Shown here one piece after another: positions 1 to 7,643 of a stretch of 60,230 nt of DNA. Within the stretch, counting starts at the first letter, position 1; the number at the start of each line of letters is the position of its first letter. Under the pieces are notes generated by a model that saw nothing but the letters and a program-made list of their open reading frames with translations, was not told the DNA's origin and did not search any database. Source of the DNA: Caproiciproducens sp. MSJ-32 (lineage in GTDB: Bacteria; Bacillota; Clostridia; Clostridiales; Clostridiaceae); contig NZ_JAHLPS010000042.1 of NCBI RefSeq assembly GCF_018918055.1, positions 1 through 60,230 on the forward strand, read 5' to 3'. Made by a program: the position numbers and the translations under genes.

Positions 1-1
1 A

Positions 2-58
2 ACAGGTAAATCTTATAGAGTTAAAGATAAAATATTCACTAATAATTCCAAAAAATAA
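2..58 (+). CDS. possible C-terminal end of a gene entering from the left
   Basis: An open frame runs from the first bases to a TAA at 56-58 and reads TGKSYRVKDKIFTNNSKK. Composition is compatible with the end of a real protein, but 18 codons are too few to identify anything. It could equally be chance in AT-rich DNA. Confidence 0.22.
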   Translation, partial: TGKSYRVKDKIFTNNSKK

Positions 59-213
59 TTAGTCAAAAGTGTTAAAAGTTATATTTGCAAATTTGTTAAA
101 AATAATATTGACATTAACAATTTGAAGAAGAATTAAAAAAAAATAACGAAAAATTAAAAGAACTAAGGCTTGATATAAATACAGTTAACTATAATAGTTG
201 TCCTGATAATTAT

Positions 214-921
214 TTGGGAAATTTTGAAATTAAGGAGAACAGAGTAATACATAATAATTTATGGTTTGATAGGAAAAAAAGAGTTGAAAACATTAAGAAG
301 ATTTTTATAAATGATAATAAATTAAAATTATTGCAAGATAATAAAGAAGAAAAAATAATTCTAATAGTTTTAGAAAGTCCACATAAAGATGAATTTAAAG
401 GAATTGATGGACATATTGCGCCGGCTATTGGAAAAACAGGGAAATATTTAAATGATTATTTTAGTAATATTATAAAGGATAAATTGGGAGATGGAAAATA
501 TAAGGTTATTTTAAGTAATGCAATTCAATATCAATGTAGCTTAGGAGTTAATACTAATATATTTAGAGATAGAATTTGGATTAAATTATGGTTAATGGAA
601 GATTTTGATAAGTATTTTATTAAGCGTTTAGAAAAATATAAACCTGACGTTATAATTAATCTTTGTACAAAAGGTGGTCATGAAAAGGATCCTTATATTC
701 CTAAAGTACCAAAAGTAATAAATAAAGAATATTTGTATAGTATTTGTGATGAGGAAGTTGTATTAAAGAAATTAGGAGAGGTTAAAAAGAAAATAGAATT
801 AGGAGATTTAGTTCAAAAAATAATTAATAAATATAGTTATGATAAAGATATTTTTATTTTTAAAGGATATCACCCGTCATCATGGTGGAATAATAGATAT
901 AGAAAAATAGATATTGTGTAA
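214..921 (+). CDS. divergent uracil-DNA-glycosylase-superfamily-like protein
   Basis: The protein is about 235 aa from a TTG at 214, but no ribosome binding site precedes that TTG. The frame stays open back to a TAA at 115-117 (reading EEELKKNNEKLKELRLDIN then NYLGNFEIKENR), so the true N-terminus is probably longer or damaged. Four blocks occur in the order seen in family 4/5 uracil-DNA glycosylases: IVLESPHKDEF with APAIGKTGKYLND (compare the GE.PG..ED...FVG..G..L block), ILSNAIQY, KPDVIINLCTKG, and near the C-terminus GYHPSSWW (compare the HPS motif). The first block lacks the usual Gly-Glu, so catalysis is uncertain. A role in base excision or as a non-catalytic member of the fold is inference. 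The C-terminus overlaps a direct repeat, and the last residues (IDIV) may not be ancestral. It has no obvious operon partner. Confidence 0.5.
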   Translation: MGNFEIKENRVIHNNLWFDRKKRVENIKKIFINDNKLKLLQDNKEEKIILIVLESPHKDEFKGIDGHIAPAIGKTGKYLNDYFSNIIKDKLGDGKYKVILSNAIQYQCSLGVNTNIFRDRIWIKLWLMEDFDKYFIKRLEKYKPDVIINLCTKGGHEKDPYIPKVPKVINKEYLYSICDEEVVLKKLGEVKKKIELGDLVQKIINKYSYDKDIFIFKGYHPSSWWNNRYRKIDIV

Positions 922-985
922 TTCTGCTTTCTGCTGTACTTACCCTAGGGTCATAATGTGGAATAATAGATATAGAAAAATAGAT
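885..985 (+). repeat. 28-bp exact direct repeat, copies at 885-912 and 958-985
   Basis: The two copies (beginning GTGGAATAATAG and ending AAAAATAGAT) are identical over 28 bp and start 73 bp apart; similarity continues leftwards through GTCAT with one mismatch and one gap. Copy one lies inside the end of the glycosylase-like gene. Copy two in the same frame reads WNNRYRKID followed by a stop. The simplest reading is a segmental duplication or small insertion at the gene end that moved its stop. The 45 bp between copies includes the palindrome CCCTAGGG at 943-950. Confidence 0.85.
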
Positions 986-1035
986 TAAGAATAATAAATA
1001 AGGCTTCATCAAAATAATTGTGCTGCTAGCCTTTA

Positions 1036-1070
1036 AAAAAGACAGATCTAATTCGAATCTGTCTTTTTCC
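1036..1070 (+). terminator. rho-independent terminator
   Basis: A perfect 12-bp stem (AAAAAGACAGAT at 1036-1047 pairs with ATCTGTCTTTTT at 1057-1068) has a 9-nt loop and ends in a T run. It ends transcription of the left-edge genes. Confidence 0.85.
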
Positions 1071-1297
1071 TATATACATGTTAATTACTTCTACATCAAT
1101 TATTAATAACTAATTTAGAAATTATAATAGCTATTGATTATTTTATAATATTGATATATGAAACAATAGAGAATCTGAATTATGAAAAGATTCCTTTAAT
1201 ATAATTACTCTTATAAAAATGATAAATATTCTATATATTTTAGTGCAAACTTATTTTATAATAATATCTGGACTTTAAAAAAGAAAGGAAAGAAAAA
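1071..1297 (+). other. brnQ upstream region, no clear control element
   Basis: Together with the repeat and terminator this completes a 376-base gap. I looked for a T-box specifier/antiterminator and a leucine riboswitch-like leader and saw neither. There are TATAAT-like hexamers (1200-1205, 1257-1262) but no convincing -35 partner at 16-18 nt. A CodY-like site was not evident. Confidence 0.3.
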
Positions 1298-2566
1298 ATG
1301 AAGAAAAATACTAAAGATACAATTGTTATTGGTTTTGCATTATTTTCAATGTTTTTTGGTGCTGGAAATTTAATTTTTCCTGCTTTTTTAGGAAATAAAG
1401 TAGGGAGTCAATTTTTAGCAGCTATTATCGGTTTTATTATTACAGGAGTAGGACTTCCATTTTTGGCTATAACTGCCTGTTCCATGGGGGATGGAACCTT
1501 TGATAGTATTTCAAATAGGATAGGGAAGAGGTTTTCTACAATATTAACTATTTTATTATTTATGGCAATAGGTCCCATGCTTGCAATACCGCGAACTGCA
1601 GCTACGACTTTTGAACTTGCAATAACCCCCTTTTTTCCAAACATACCACCTATTGTAGCAATGATTATATACTTTTTAATAAATATATTTTTTGTTTTTA
1701 AAAGTAGCTCCGTAATAGATACTCTTGGTAAATATCTAACTCCAACCTTAATAATATTACTTGGATTTATTATTATTAAAGGGTTACTTATTCCTATAGA
1801 CAAGATTGTTTCTACTAATGCTGTTAATGTGTTTTCTTCATCTTTATTAGAAGGGTATCAAACGATGGATGCTATAGCAGCACTTTTATTTGCAGGAATA
1901 ATAACAAAATCCTTAAAAAGTAAGGGGTATAGGAATAAGGAAATGTCATCTATGCTATTTAAATCAAGTGCAGTTGCTGGAATTGGACTTGCTTTTGTTT
2001 ATGGAGGTTTAACTTATATAGGGGCCCAGACAGTTAATTTAACAAGTGAGAGCCTTGGAAAAACAGAAATTTTAATATTAATATCTAAAAGCATATTAGG
2101 AAATTTAGGACCGATATTAATTGGAACAGCAATGGGCTTGGCTTGCTTAACAACTTCTATAGGTTTATTAAGCTCTGGAGCAGAATTTTTTGAAAAAGTA
2201 TCAAAGGGCAAATTAAATTATAAATTAAATGTTATCATAATATCCATAGTTAGTTTAGTCATTGCAACTTTAGGAGTTGATAAAATAATTGTATTATCTG
2301 TTCCAATACTTAATGTGTTATATCCTGTAGCTGTCACATTAATTGTTACAAGCTTTTTAAATAACTTAATAAATAACATAAATGCAATAAGACTTGGCAC
2401 TTACACTTCATTAATTTTTGGCATATTGTCAATAATACCAGGAATAAATTTAACTTTTATACCTCTTGCTAAGCTTGGCTTTCCCTGGGTTCTGCCAACG
2501 GTAATTGCAATTGTCATAGGCTGTATGCTTTTTCCTAATACATATAAAAAATTTAGTGAAGTTTAA
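1298..2566 (+). CDS. brnQ: branched-chain amino acid:cation symporter BrnQ
   Basis: The 422-aa protein is strongly hydrophobic throughout with about 12 predicted membrane segments. It begins with the family signature IGFALFSMFFGAGNLIFPAFLG and has the downstream DTLGKYLTP and TTSIGLLSSGAEFF blocks of the LIVCS family. Members import leucine, isoleucine and valine driven by Na+ or H+. The ATG at 1298 follows a purine-rich site (AAAGAAAGGAAAG). It stands alone, after a terminator and with a separate promoter before the next gene. Length is normal (about 420-450 aa). In low-GC Gram-positives such genes are often under CodY control, but no site is claimed here. Confidence 0.93.
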   Translation: MKKNTKDTIVIGFALFSMFFGAGNLIFPAFLGNKVGSQFLAAIIGFIITGVGLPFLAITACSMGDGTFDSISNRIGKRFSTILTILLFMAIGPMLAIPRTAATTFELAITPFFPNIPPIVAMIIYFLINIFFVFKSSSVIDTLGKYLTPTLIILLGFIIIKGLLIPIDKIVSTNAVNVFSSSLLEGYQTMDAIAALLFAGIITKSLKSKGYRNKEMSSMLFKSSAVAGIGLAFVYGGLTYIGAQTVNLTSESLGKTEILILISKSILGNLGPILIGTAMGLACLTTSIGLLSSGAEFFEKVSKGKLNYKLNVIIISIVSLVIATLGVDKIIVLSVPILNVLYPVAVTLIVTSFLNNLINNINAIRLGTYTSLIFGILSIIPGINLTFIPLAKLGFPWVLPTVIAIVIGCMLFPNTYKKFSEV

Positions 2567-2584
2567 TATTTTTTATTATATATA

Positions 2585-2611
2585 TTAAGGAATTTGTTTA
2601 TTTAACGATAA
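2585..2611 (+). promoter_or_regulatory. candidate sigma-D (FliA) promoter for the flagellin gene
   Basis: TTAA at 2585-2588, a 15-nt spacer, then AACGATAA at 2604-2611 closely fits the sigma-D consensus TAAA-N15-GCCGATAA (CGATAA core intact, spacing exact). It lies 40 nt before the flagellin ATG, and the sigD gene is in this window. Confidence 0.6.
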
Positions 2612-2651
2612 TAAAAATAAGTGAAAACTAAAAGTATAGGAGAGAAATGTT

Positions 2652-3485
2652 ATGAGATTACATCAAAATATGGATTCGCTAAATATATATAGCAGATATA
2701 AAAAGAATTTAGATGTTCAATCTAAAATAATGAATAGAATAAGTACAGGAAGTAAGATTAACTCATCTAAGGATAATCCTAATAAGATGGGAGTAAGGGA
2801 AAACCTTAGGATACAGCTTAAGGGAATACAAATGGCTGAGAGAAATATTCAAGATGGAATATCTATGTTACAAGCTGCAGATGGAGTATTATCTTCTATG
2901 AATGAGTCCTTAATAAGAATAAAAGAACTTACAGTTCAGGCAGGTGGAGTTAATAGTGAAGAAGATTTACAAATAATTCAAAATGAGATAAATCAGTTAA
3001 AGGATAGTATAGATCAAATGGCTTCAAATGCAGAATTTAATGGAGTAAAATTATTAAGCAATAAAAGTTCTGATAATAATAATCCGACTACATTAAAACA
3101 TATGGTAGGCGCAAATGTAGGAGATAGAATGGAAATACCTCTATATAATATTTCATCTGAAGAAATTTTTGGAGGGGACTTAAATCTTATAAATAATGGT
3201 ATTGATTCTTCACTGCAGGCAGTAGACAGTGCTATCAATATGGTAAACTCTGTTAGAAGCAGGTTTGGTGCTATCCAAAACAGACTTGAATCAAGTTATG
3301 AAAATATTGGGGATACTACACTAAATCTACAAACTGCTGAAAGCAGAATTAGTGATGCTGATATTGCCTTAGAAATGGCAGATTTTGCGAGAAGGTCAAT
3401 TCTTTCAGAAAGTTCTTTAGCTTTAATGCATCAAACTAATAAATTCCCTCAAGATGTATTAAGAGTTTTGGAAAATATGAAATAA
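2652..3485 (+). CDS. hag: flagellin (short form)
   Basis: The 277-aa protein has only the conserved coiled-coil ends of flagellin. Residues 1-140 match the N-terminal D0/D1 region (NRISTGSKINSSKDNP, AERNIQDGISMLQAADG, ELTVQA). Residues 180-277 match the C-terminal region (INMVNSVRSRFGAIQNRLES, AESRISDADIALEMA). There is almost no variable domain between them. The N-terminus (MRLHQNMDSLNIYSRYKKN) is unlike the usual MRINHNI type, and the C-terminus ends FPQDVLRVLENMK instead of QPQSVLQLL. Export would be through the flagellar type III gate. AGGAGAG precedes the ATG. It has its own sigma-D-like promoter and terminator, so it is probably a late gene. It could be a minor filament component rather than the main flagellin. 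Confidence 0.88.
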   Translation: MRLHQNMDSLNIYSRYKKNLDVQSKIMNRISTGSKINSSKDNPNKMGVRENLRIQLKGIQMAERNIQDGISMLQAADGVLSSMNESLIRIKELTVQAGGVNSEEDLQIIQNEINQLKDSIDQMASNAEFNGVKLLSNKSSDNNNPTTLKHMVGANVGDRMEIPLYNISSEEIFGGDLNLINNGIDSSLQAVDSAINMVNSVRSRFGAIQNRLESSYENIGDTTLNLQTAESRISDADIALEMADFARRSILSESSLALMHQTNKFPQDVLRVLENMK

Positions 3486-3550
3486 TTCTATTTAATTTTG
3501 CTTTTAATTAGACAAAGTATGAATTTAATAGAAATTAATATAATAATTAC

Positions 3551-3586
3551 AACGTTATGCAAATTAATGCATAGCGTTTTTTGCTT
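3551..3586 (+). terminator. flagellin terminator
   Basis: AACGTTATGCA (3551-3561) pairs with TGCATAGCGTT (3568-3578) with one G-T pair, followed by a T run. A second weak T-rich hairpin (TTTTTTGC...GGCAAAAAA) follows at once. Confidence 0.8.
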
Positions 3587-3735
3587 TTTTTGGCAAAAAA
3601 TATTTAATATTAATAAAAAGTATAAAAATATTAGAAAAATTTATCAAAAAAAACGAAAGAATTAGCAGTTAAAAGAATATATTTGAAATTTTTGGTTTTT
3701 ATTTTTAAAATTATGTTGATTATTTTTCTAAAAAA

Positions 3736-3769
3736 TTTAATAGAAAAATAATTTCTATTAAACTATAAT
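3736..3769 (+). promoter_or_regulatory. perfect 11-bp inverted repeat abutting a TATAAT box upstream of flgB
   Basis: TTTAATAGAAA (3736-3746), a 5-nt spacer, then TTTCTATTAAA (3752-3762), immediately followed by TATAAT at 3764-3769. The palindrome fills the -35/spacer region of a possible promoter, which is where a repressor or activator would bind. The regulator is unknown. The rest of the 426-base gap before flgB is AT-rich and holds only the terminator and the site at 3848-3873. Confidence 0.45.
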
Positions 3770-3847
3770 AAAATATGATAAAATTTAATTTGTAATTAAC
3801 AAAAAATAATAGGAATTATTCCGAAAAAAATAGTATAATGATAAATG

Positions 3848-3873
3848 ATAATATATAATTGTAAACGACAAAA
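3848..3873 (+). promoter_or_regulatory. second TATAAT box with overlapping cre-like sequence before flgB
   Basis: TATAAT at 3854-3859 is followed by TGTAAACGACAAAA at 3860-3873, which matches 12 of 14 positions of the CcpA cre consensus TGWAANCGNTNWCA. The first 21 nt recur, with one mismatch, on the opposite strand at 53934-53954. Catabolite control of the flagellar operon is possible but unproven. Confidence 0.3.
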
Positions 3874-3911
3874 ATTTTTATAATTTAATAATTTTTTAGG
3901 GAGAGAAGTTT

Positions 3912-4307
3912 ATGAATATTAATAATAAAGATAGCACATATAAAATTTTAAAATTAGGTCTAGATGCATCCTCCTTAAGGGGGAAGGTTATAGCTAATAA
4001 TATTGCAAATATTAATACAAAGAATTTCAAAAAGTCCTATGTTACTTTTGAAGAAAATTTGACGAATGAAAAAAATAAACTTTCCTTAAAGAAGACAAAT
4101 GTAGAGCATCTTAATGGAAAGCATAATAATTCTTTAATTTCTATTGAGCAAGATAATAGTACAAGCATGCGTCAAGATGGAAATAATGTTGATTTAGATT
4201 TGGAAAAAGTAAATCAAGCAGCTAATACAATGATGTATAATGCTTTAATTACTCAAGCAAATTCAAAACTAAGTATGACAAAGAGTGTAATATCAGGAGG
4301 TAATTAA
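3912..4307 (+). CDS. flgB: flagellar basal-body proximal rod protein FlgB
   Basis: The 131-aa protein has the rod-protein N-terminal motif ([24 protein letters not shown]) and the C-terminal FlgB pattern ([20 protein letters not shown]). FlgB forms the part of the rod next to the MS ring. Normal family length is about 110-140 aa. A GGGAGAG site precedes the ATG. It is the first gene of the long flagellar operon; flgC starts 5 nt after its stop. Confidence 0.95.
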   Translation: MNINNKDSTYKILKLGLDASSLRGKVIANNIANINTKNFKKSYVTFEENLTNEKNKLSLKKTNVEHLNGKHNNSLISIEQDNSTSMRQDGNNVDLDLEKVNQAANTMMYNALITQANSKLSMTKSVISGGN

Positions 4308-4312
4308 TAGTT

Positions 4313-4717
4313 ATGGGATTATTTAATACAATGAGAATTAGTGCAAGCGGCTTATCTGCTGAAAGGCTTAGAATGGATACAATTACATCTAATATTGCAA
4401 ATGCAACTACTACCAGGGGAGAAGATGGAAAACCCTATGTTAGAAAAATTGCTGTTTTTCAAGAAAATTTAGATAAGGCAAAGGGATTAAATGGGGTAAA
4501 GGCAATAGGAATTGCTGAAGATGATTCTCCTTTGCAAAAAGTTTATGATCCTACTCATCCAGATGCAGATGAAAATGGATATGTGACTATGCCAAATGTA
4601 AACATACTAAATGAAATGGCAGATATGATTGCAGCTTCAAGATCCTATGAAGCAAATGTGGACACATTAAATGCAACTAAAAGCATGTTTATGAAAACTT
4701 TAGAGCTTGGTAAATAG
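4313..4717 (+). CDS. flgC: flagellar basal-body rod protein FlgC
   Basis: The 134-aa protein carries the axial-protein N-terminal helix ([22 protein letters not shown]) and the C-terminal block [23 protein letters not shown] typical of FlgC. It builds the proximal rod with FlgB and FlgF. It lies between flgB and fliE with very short spacers, so co-translation is likely. Confidence 0.96.
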   Translation: MGLFNTMRISASGLSAERLRMDTITSNIANATTTRGEDGKPYVRKIAVFQENLDKAKGLNGVKAIGIAEDDSPLQKVYDPTHPDADENGYVTMPNVNILNEMADMIAASRSYEANVDTLNATKSMFMKTLELGK

Positions 4718-4731
4718 GGGAGGGGATTTAG

Positions 4732-5034
4732 GTGATAGTAAATAAGTTTGTTCCTTCACAGGAAATATTTAATAATATTAGTAATATAAAAGAAAAAGGA
4801 AATGAAGCAGCTAATAAAAGTTTTGAGAGTGTTTTAAAGGATAATTTAGACAAGTTAAATCAAAAGCAAATCGAAGCTGATAATATAACTAACGAATTTA
4901 TTGCAGGCGGAGATGTGGAAGTACATGAAATGATGTTAAGTATGGAAGAAGCAAAGATGTCTCTTCAATTAGCAATACAAGTAAGGAATAAAGTTGTGGA
5001 TGCGATAAAAGAGTTAAACAACATGCAATTGTAG
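4732..5034 (+). CDS. fliE: flagellar hook-basal body complex protein FliE
   Basis: The 100-aa protein uses a GTG start behind GGGGAGGGGA. The second half (DVEVHEMMLSMEEAKMSLQLAIQVRNKVVDAIKELNNMQL) is the FliE signature region. FliE links the MS ring to the rod and is exported early. Size and position between flgC and fliF are standard. Confidence 0.94.
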   Translation: MIVNKFVPSQEIFNNISNIKEKGNEAANKSFESVLKDNLDKLNQKQIEADNITNEFIAGGDVEVHEMMLSMEEAKMSLQLAIQVRNKVVDAIKELNNMQL

Positions 5035-5052
5035 TAGTAAGGAGTGCTATTG

Positions 5053-6618
5053 ATGAATAAGCTTAAAGAAATGTTCAATAAGCTATTGGAGAAATATAAA
5101 GCGTTTAGTAAAGGTGTAAGAATTGCAGTAATAGTTGCCCTTATTGCTTTATTAATAGCTATAGCTTCATTGTTTTTTTACAATTCTGCCAATAAATATA
5201 AGGTATTATTTTCTAATTTAGATCCAGCTGATGCTCAAAATATTATGGCGGAATTAACGAATTTAGGTATAGATATGAAGGTAGAGGGACAGAGTATTTT
5301 AGTTCCTAGAAATGAGGTTGATAGACTTAGACTTGAATTAGCACCTAAATTATCTGGTGGAAGCGTGGGATATGAACTATTAGATAACGGAAGCTCCTTT
5401 GGAATGACAGAAGATGAATTTAATTTGAAAAAATTAAGAGCTCATCAAGGGGAATTAGAAAAAACTATAAAAAGTTTTCCTCAAGTTGAAACAGTTAGAG
5501 TACATATAACTCCAGCAAAGGATTCTGTCTTTGTTGAAGATAAGGAACCTGGAAAGGCGGCGGTTTATATAAAATTAAGTCCTGGCAACACATTAACTAA
5601 GGATCAGGTTAAATCAATTGTTGCTTTAGTGTCAGCAAGTTCTTCAAATATTCCGGAAGAAAATGTACAAGTTATAGATAGTAATATGAATTTGTTAACA
5701 GAAGGATTAGAAAGTTCAGAGGGAATAGAGGTAAGTTCAGAAACTATCCAACAACATTTTGATTTAGAGAAGAAATATGAAAAAGAATTAGAAGATTCAA
5801 TTGTGAAATTATTAGAGCCTGTTATTGGAAAAAATAAAGTAGCTACATCTGTGAATGTAGATTTGGATTTTGATTCAAAGCAAAAAACAGAAACAATTAT
5901 CGATCCAAATAAGGTTATAATAAGTCAACAGACAATAAAGGAAAATAGTAATTCTACTGAGGGAAATACAAGCACAAGTCCAGTAGATAATAATATGCAA
6001 AATTCTATAGGTGGAGATGAAAATTCATCAGAAAATACATCTTCAAGAGAAGAGGTAACAACCAATTATGAAACTGGCAAAACAGAAATTCAAACTATAA
6101 GCGCTCCTGGAGAGGTAAAAAGATTAACTGCAACTGTCTTTGTTGATGGTAATTTAGATCAAAATGTACAAGCTGCTATTGAGAATGCAGTGGCAAATGC
6201 AATAGGTCTTAATACTGAAAGAGGAGATTCTATTTCTGTTACAGGAATGAAGTTTGATTCTATAACAAAAGAAGGAAATCAAGATGATATTGATGCAATT
6301 AATGAGTTATTGGAACAAGAAAAAATGAAGAGAATTTTAATTTATGGTGGAATTGGTTTATTACTTCTTATTGGAATAATTACAGCTATTATAATAAGAA
6401 TAAGAAAATCTAGAAGAAATGATGAAGAAGAAAAGAAAAATCTTTTAGATGTTGTAATTGATGATACAACAGAAAAAACACAAGAACTACCAAAGCTAGA
6501 TCTTGATGCTATTAATCCAAAGACTCATATGGAAAATGAAATAAGAAAGTATGCTACAGAAAAACCAGAACAAGTAGCTGAAATTATTAAGTCTTGGTTA
6601 AATGAAAATGATAGGTAG
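5053..6618 (+). CDS. fliF: flagellar MS-ring protein FliF
   Basis: The protein is 521 aa from the ATG at 5053, which is well spaced from AAGGAG at 5039-5044; an in-frame GTG at 5044 overlaps that site and is less likely. There is one membrane segment at about residues 22-43, a large periplasmic-type region containing YscJ/FliF ring-building motifs (KVLFSNLDPADAQNIMAEL, HQGELEKTI, VRVHITPAKDSVF), a low-complexity Asn/Ser-rich stretch around 290-335, a second membrane segment at about 427-447, and a cytoplasmic tail (ENEIRKYATEKPEQVAEIIK) that binds FliG. It forms the membrane ring on which the motor and export gate assemble. Confidence 0.96.
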   Translation: MNKLKEMFNKLLEKYKAFSKGVRIAVIVALIALLIAIASLFFYNSANKYKVLFSNLDPADAQNIMAELTNLGIDMKVEGQSILVPRNEVDRLRLELAPKLSGGSVGYELLDNGSSFGMTEDEFNLKKLRAHQGELEKTIKSFPQVETVRVHITPAKDSVFVEDKEPGKAAVYIKLSPGNTLTKDQVKSIVALVSASSSNIPEENVQVIDSNMNLLTEGLESSEGIEVSSETIQQHFDLEKKYEKELEDSIVKLLEPVIGKNKVATSVNVDLDFDSKQKTETIIDPNKVIISQQTIKENSNSTEGNTSTSPVDNNMQNSIGGDENSSENTSSREEVTTNYETGKTEIQTISAPGEVKRLTATVFVDGNLDQNVQAAIENAVANAIGLNTERGDSISVTGMKFDSITKEGNQDDIDAINELLEQEKMKRILIYGGIGLLLLIGIITAIIIRIRKSRRNDEEEKKNLLDVVIDDTTEKTQELPKLDLDAINPKTHMENEIRKYATEKPEQVAEIIKSWLNENDR

Positions 6619-6626
6619 GTGATGTT

Positions 6627-7643
6627 ATGGCAAGAGATAATAATAAATTAACTGGAATACAAAAGGCTGCAATACTTTTTATAACATTAGGACCTGAAGC
6701 ATCATCATCTATTTTAAAGAGGCTTCCTGAAAGTGACATACAAAAGATTACTTATGAAATTGCAAATATTACATCAGTTACTTCAGAGCAAAGGCAGGAA
6801 ATATTAGATGAATTCTTAGAGATGAATAGGGCCCAAGATTATATAGTTGAGGGTGGCATTGAGTATGCCAGAACCTTGCTGGCAAAAGCCTTAGGAACTC
6901 AAAGGGCAAATGAAATATTAGAAAAAATAACTGAGGCAACACAACAATATAGACCTTTTGCAATTGCAAGAAAGGCTGATGCTCATCAATTATTAAATGT
7001 AATTATGTACGAGCATCCTCAAACTATAGCTTTAATCTTATGTTATCTTCAACCTGATAGAGCAGCACAGGTGTTAGCAGAATTACCAGAAGAAACGCAA
7101 AGTGAAGTTGCCTATAGAATTGCAACTATGAGCAATACATCTCCAATGGTTATTAAGGAAATAGAAAAGGTACTTGAAAGTAAGCTAAGCAGCGTAGTAA
7201 GAAGCGAAATGACTTCCTTAGGTGGGATTGAAGCTTTAGTGGATATATTAAACCAAGTAGATAGAACAACTGAAAAGAATATTACTGAAAGTTTAGAGAG
7301 AGAAGATCCAGAATTGGCAGATGTAATTAAGAGCTCAATGTTCGTATTTGAAGATATTGTTACTCTTGACGATACATCAATTCAAAGAGTTCTTAGAGAA
7401 GTTGACGGAAAAGAACTTGCTCTTGCTCTTAAGGGATGCTCTGACGAAGTTGCTAATGCTATCTTCAGAAATCAATCTAAGAGAGCTGCTGCTGCCCTTA
7501 AGGAAGATATGGAATTCTTAGGACCTGTTAGGTTAATGGATGTTGAAAAAGCTCAGCAAAAGATTGTTTCAATTATTAGAAGATTGGATGATGCTCAGGA
7601 AATAATAATTTCAAGAGGTGGCGAAGATGCAATTATCTTATAA
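6627..7643 (+). CDS. fliG: flagellar motor switch protein FliG
   Basis: The 338-aa protein has all three FliG parts: an N-terminal FliF-binding domain (GIQKAAILFITLGPEASSSI), a middle domain with the conserved EHPQ motif (MYEHPQTIALIL), and a C-terminal domain with the charged torque helix (LALKGCSDEVANAIFRNQSK). It couples stator ion flow to rotation and forms the switch with FliM and FliN. Those partners are not encoded in this window. Start is ATG 6627, 8 nt after fliF; the end overlaps fliH. Confidence 0.96.
   Translation: MARDNNKLTGIQKAAILFITLGPEASSSILKRLPESDIQKITYEIANITSVTSEQRQEILDEFLEMNRAQDYIVEGGIEYARTLLAKALGTQRANEILEKITEATQQYRPFAIARKADAHQLLNVIMYEHPQTIALILCYLQPDRAAQVLAELPEETQSEVAYRIATMSNTSPMVIKEIEKVLESKLSSVVRSEMTSLGGIEALVDILNQVDRTTEKNITESLEREDPELADVIKSSMFVFEDIVTLDDTSIQRVLREVDGKELALALKGCSDEVANAIFRNQSKRAAAALKEDMEFLGPVRLMDVEKAQQKIVSIIRRLDDAQEIIISRGGEDAIIL

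Noticed and set aside
1071-1297. T-box or riboswitch leader before brnQ
   Set aside because: No specifier loop, T-box core or matching terminator/antiterminator pair was found in the leader.
3587-3911. c-di-GMP riboswitch upstream of flgB
   Set aside because: The conserved GEMM core and tetraloop receptor are not visible; the region is plain AT-rich DNA with the palindrome and cre-like site.
6778-6969. antisense open frame inside fliG
   Set aside because: It is a shadow of fliG codon use, with no ribosome binding site or family resemblance. The same applies to the other antisense frames across fliI, flhB, the P-type ATPase, brnQ and others.
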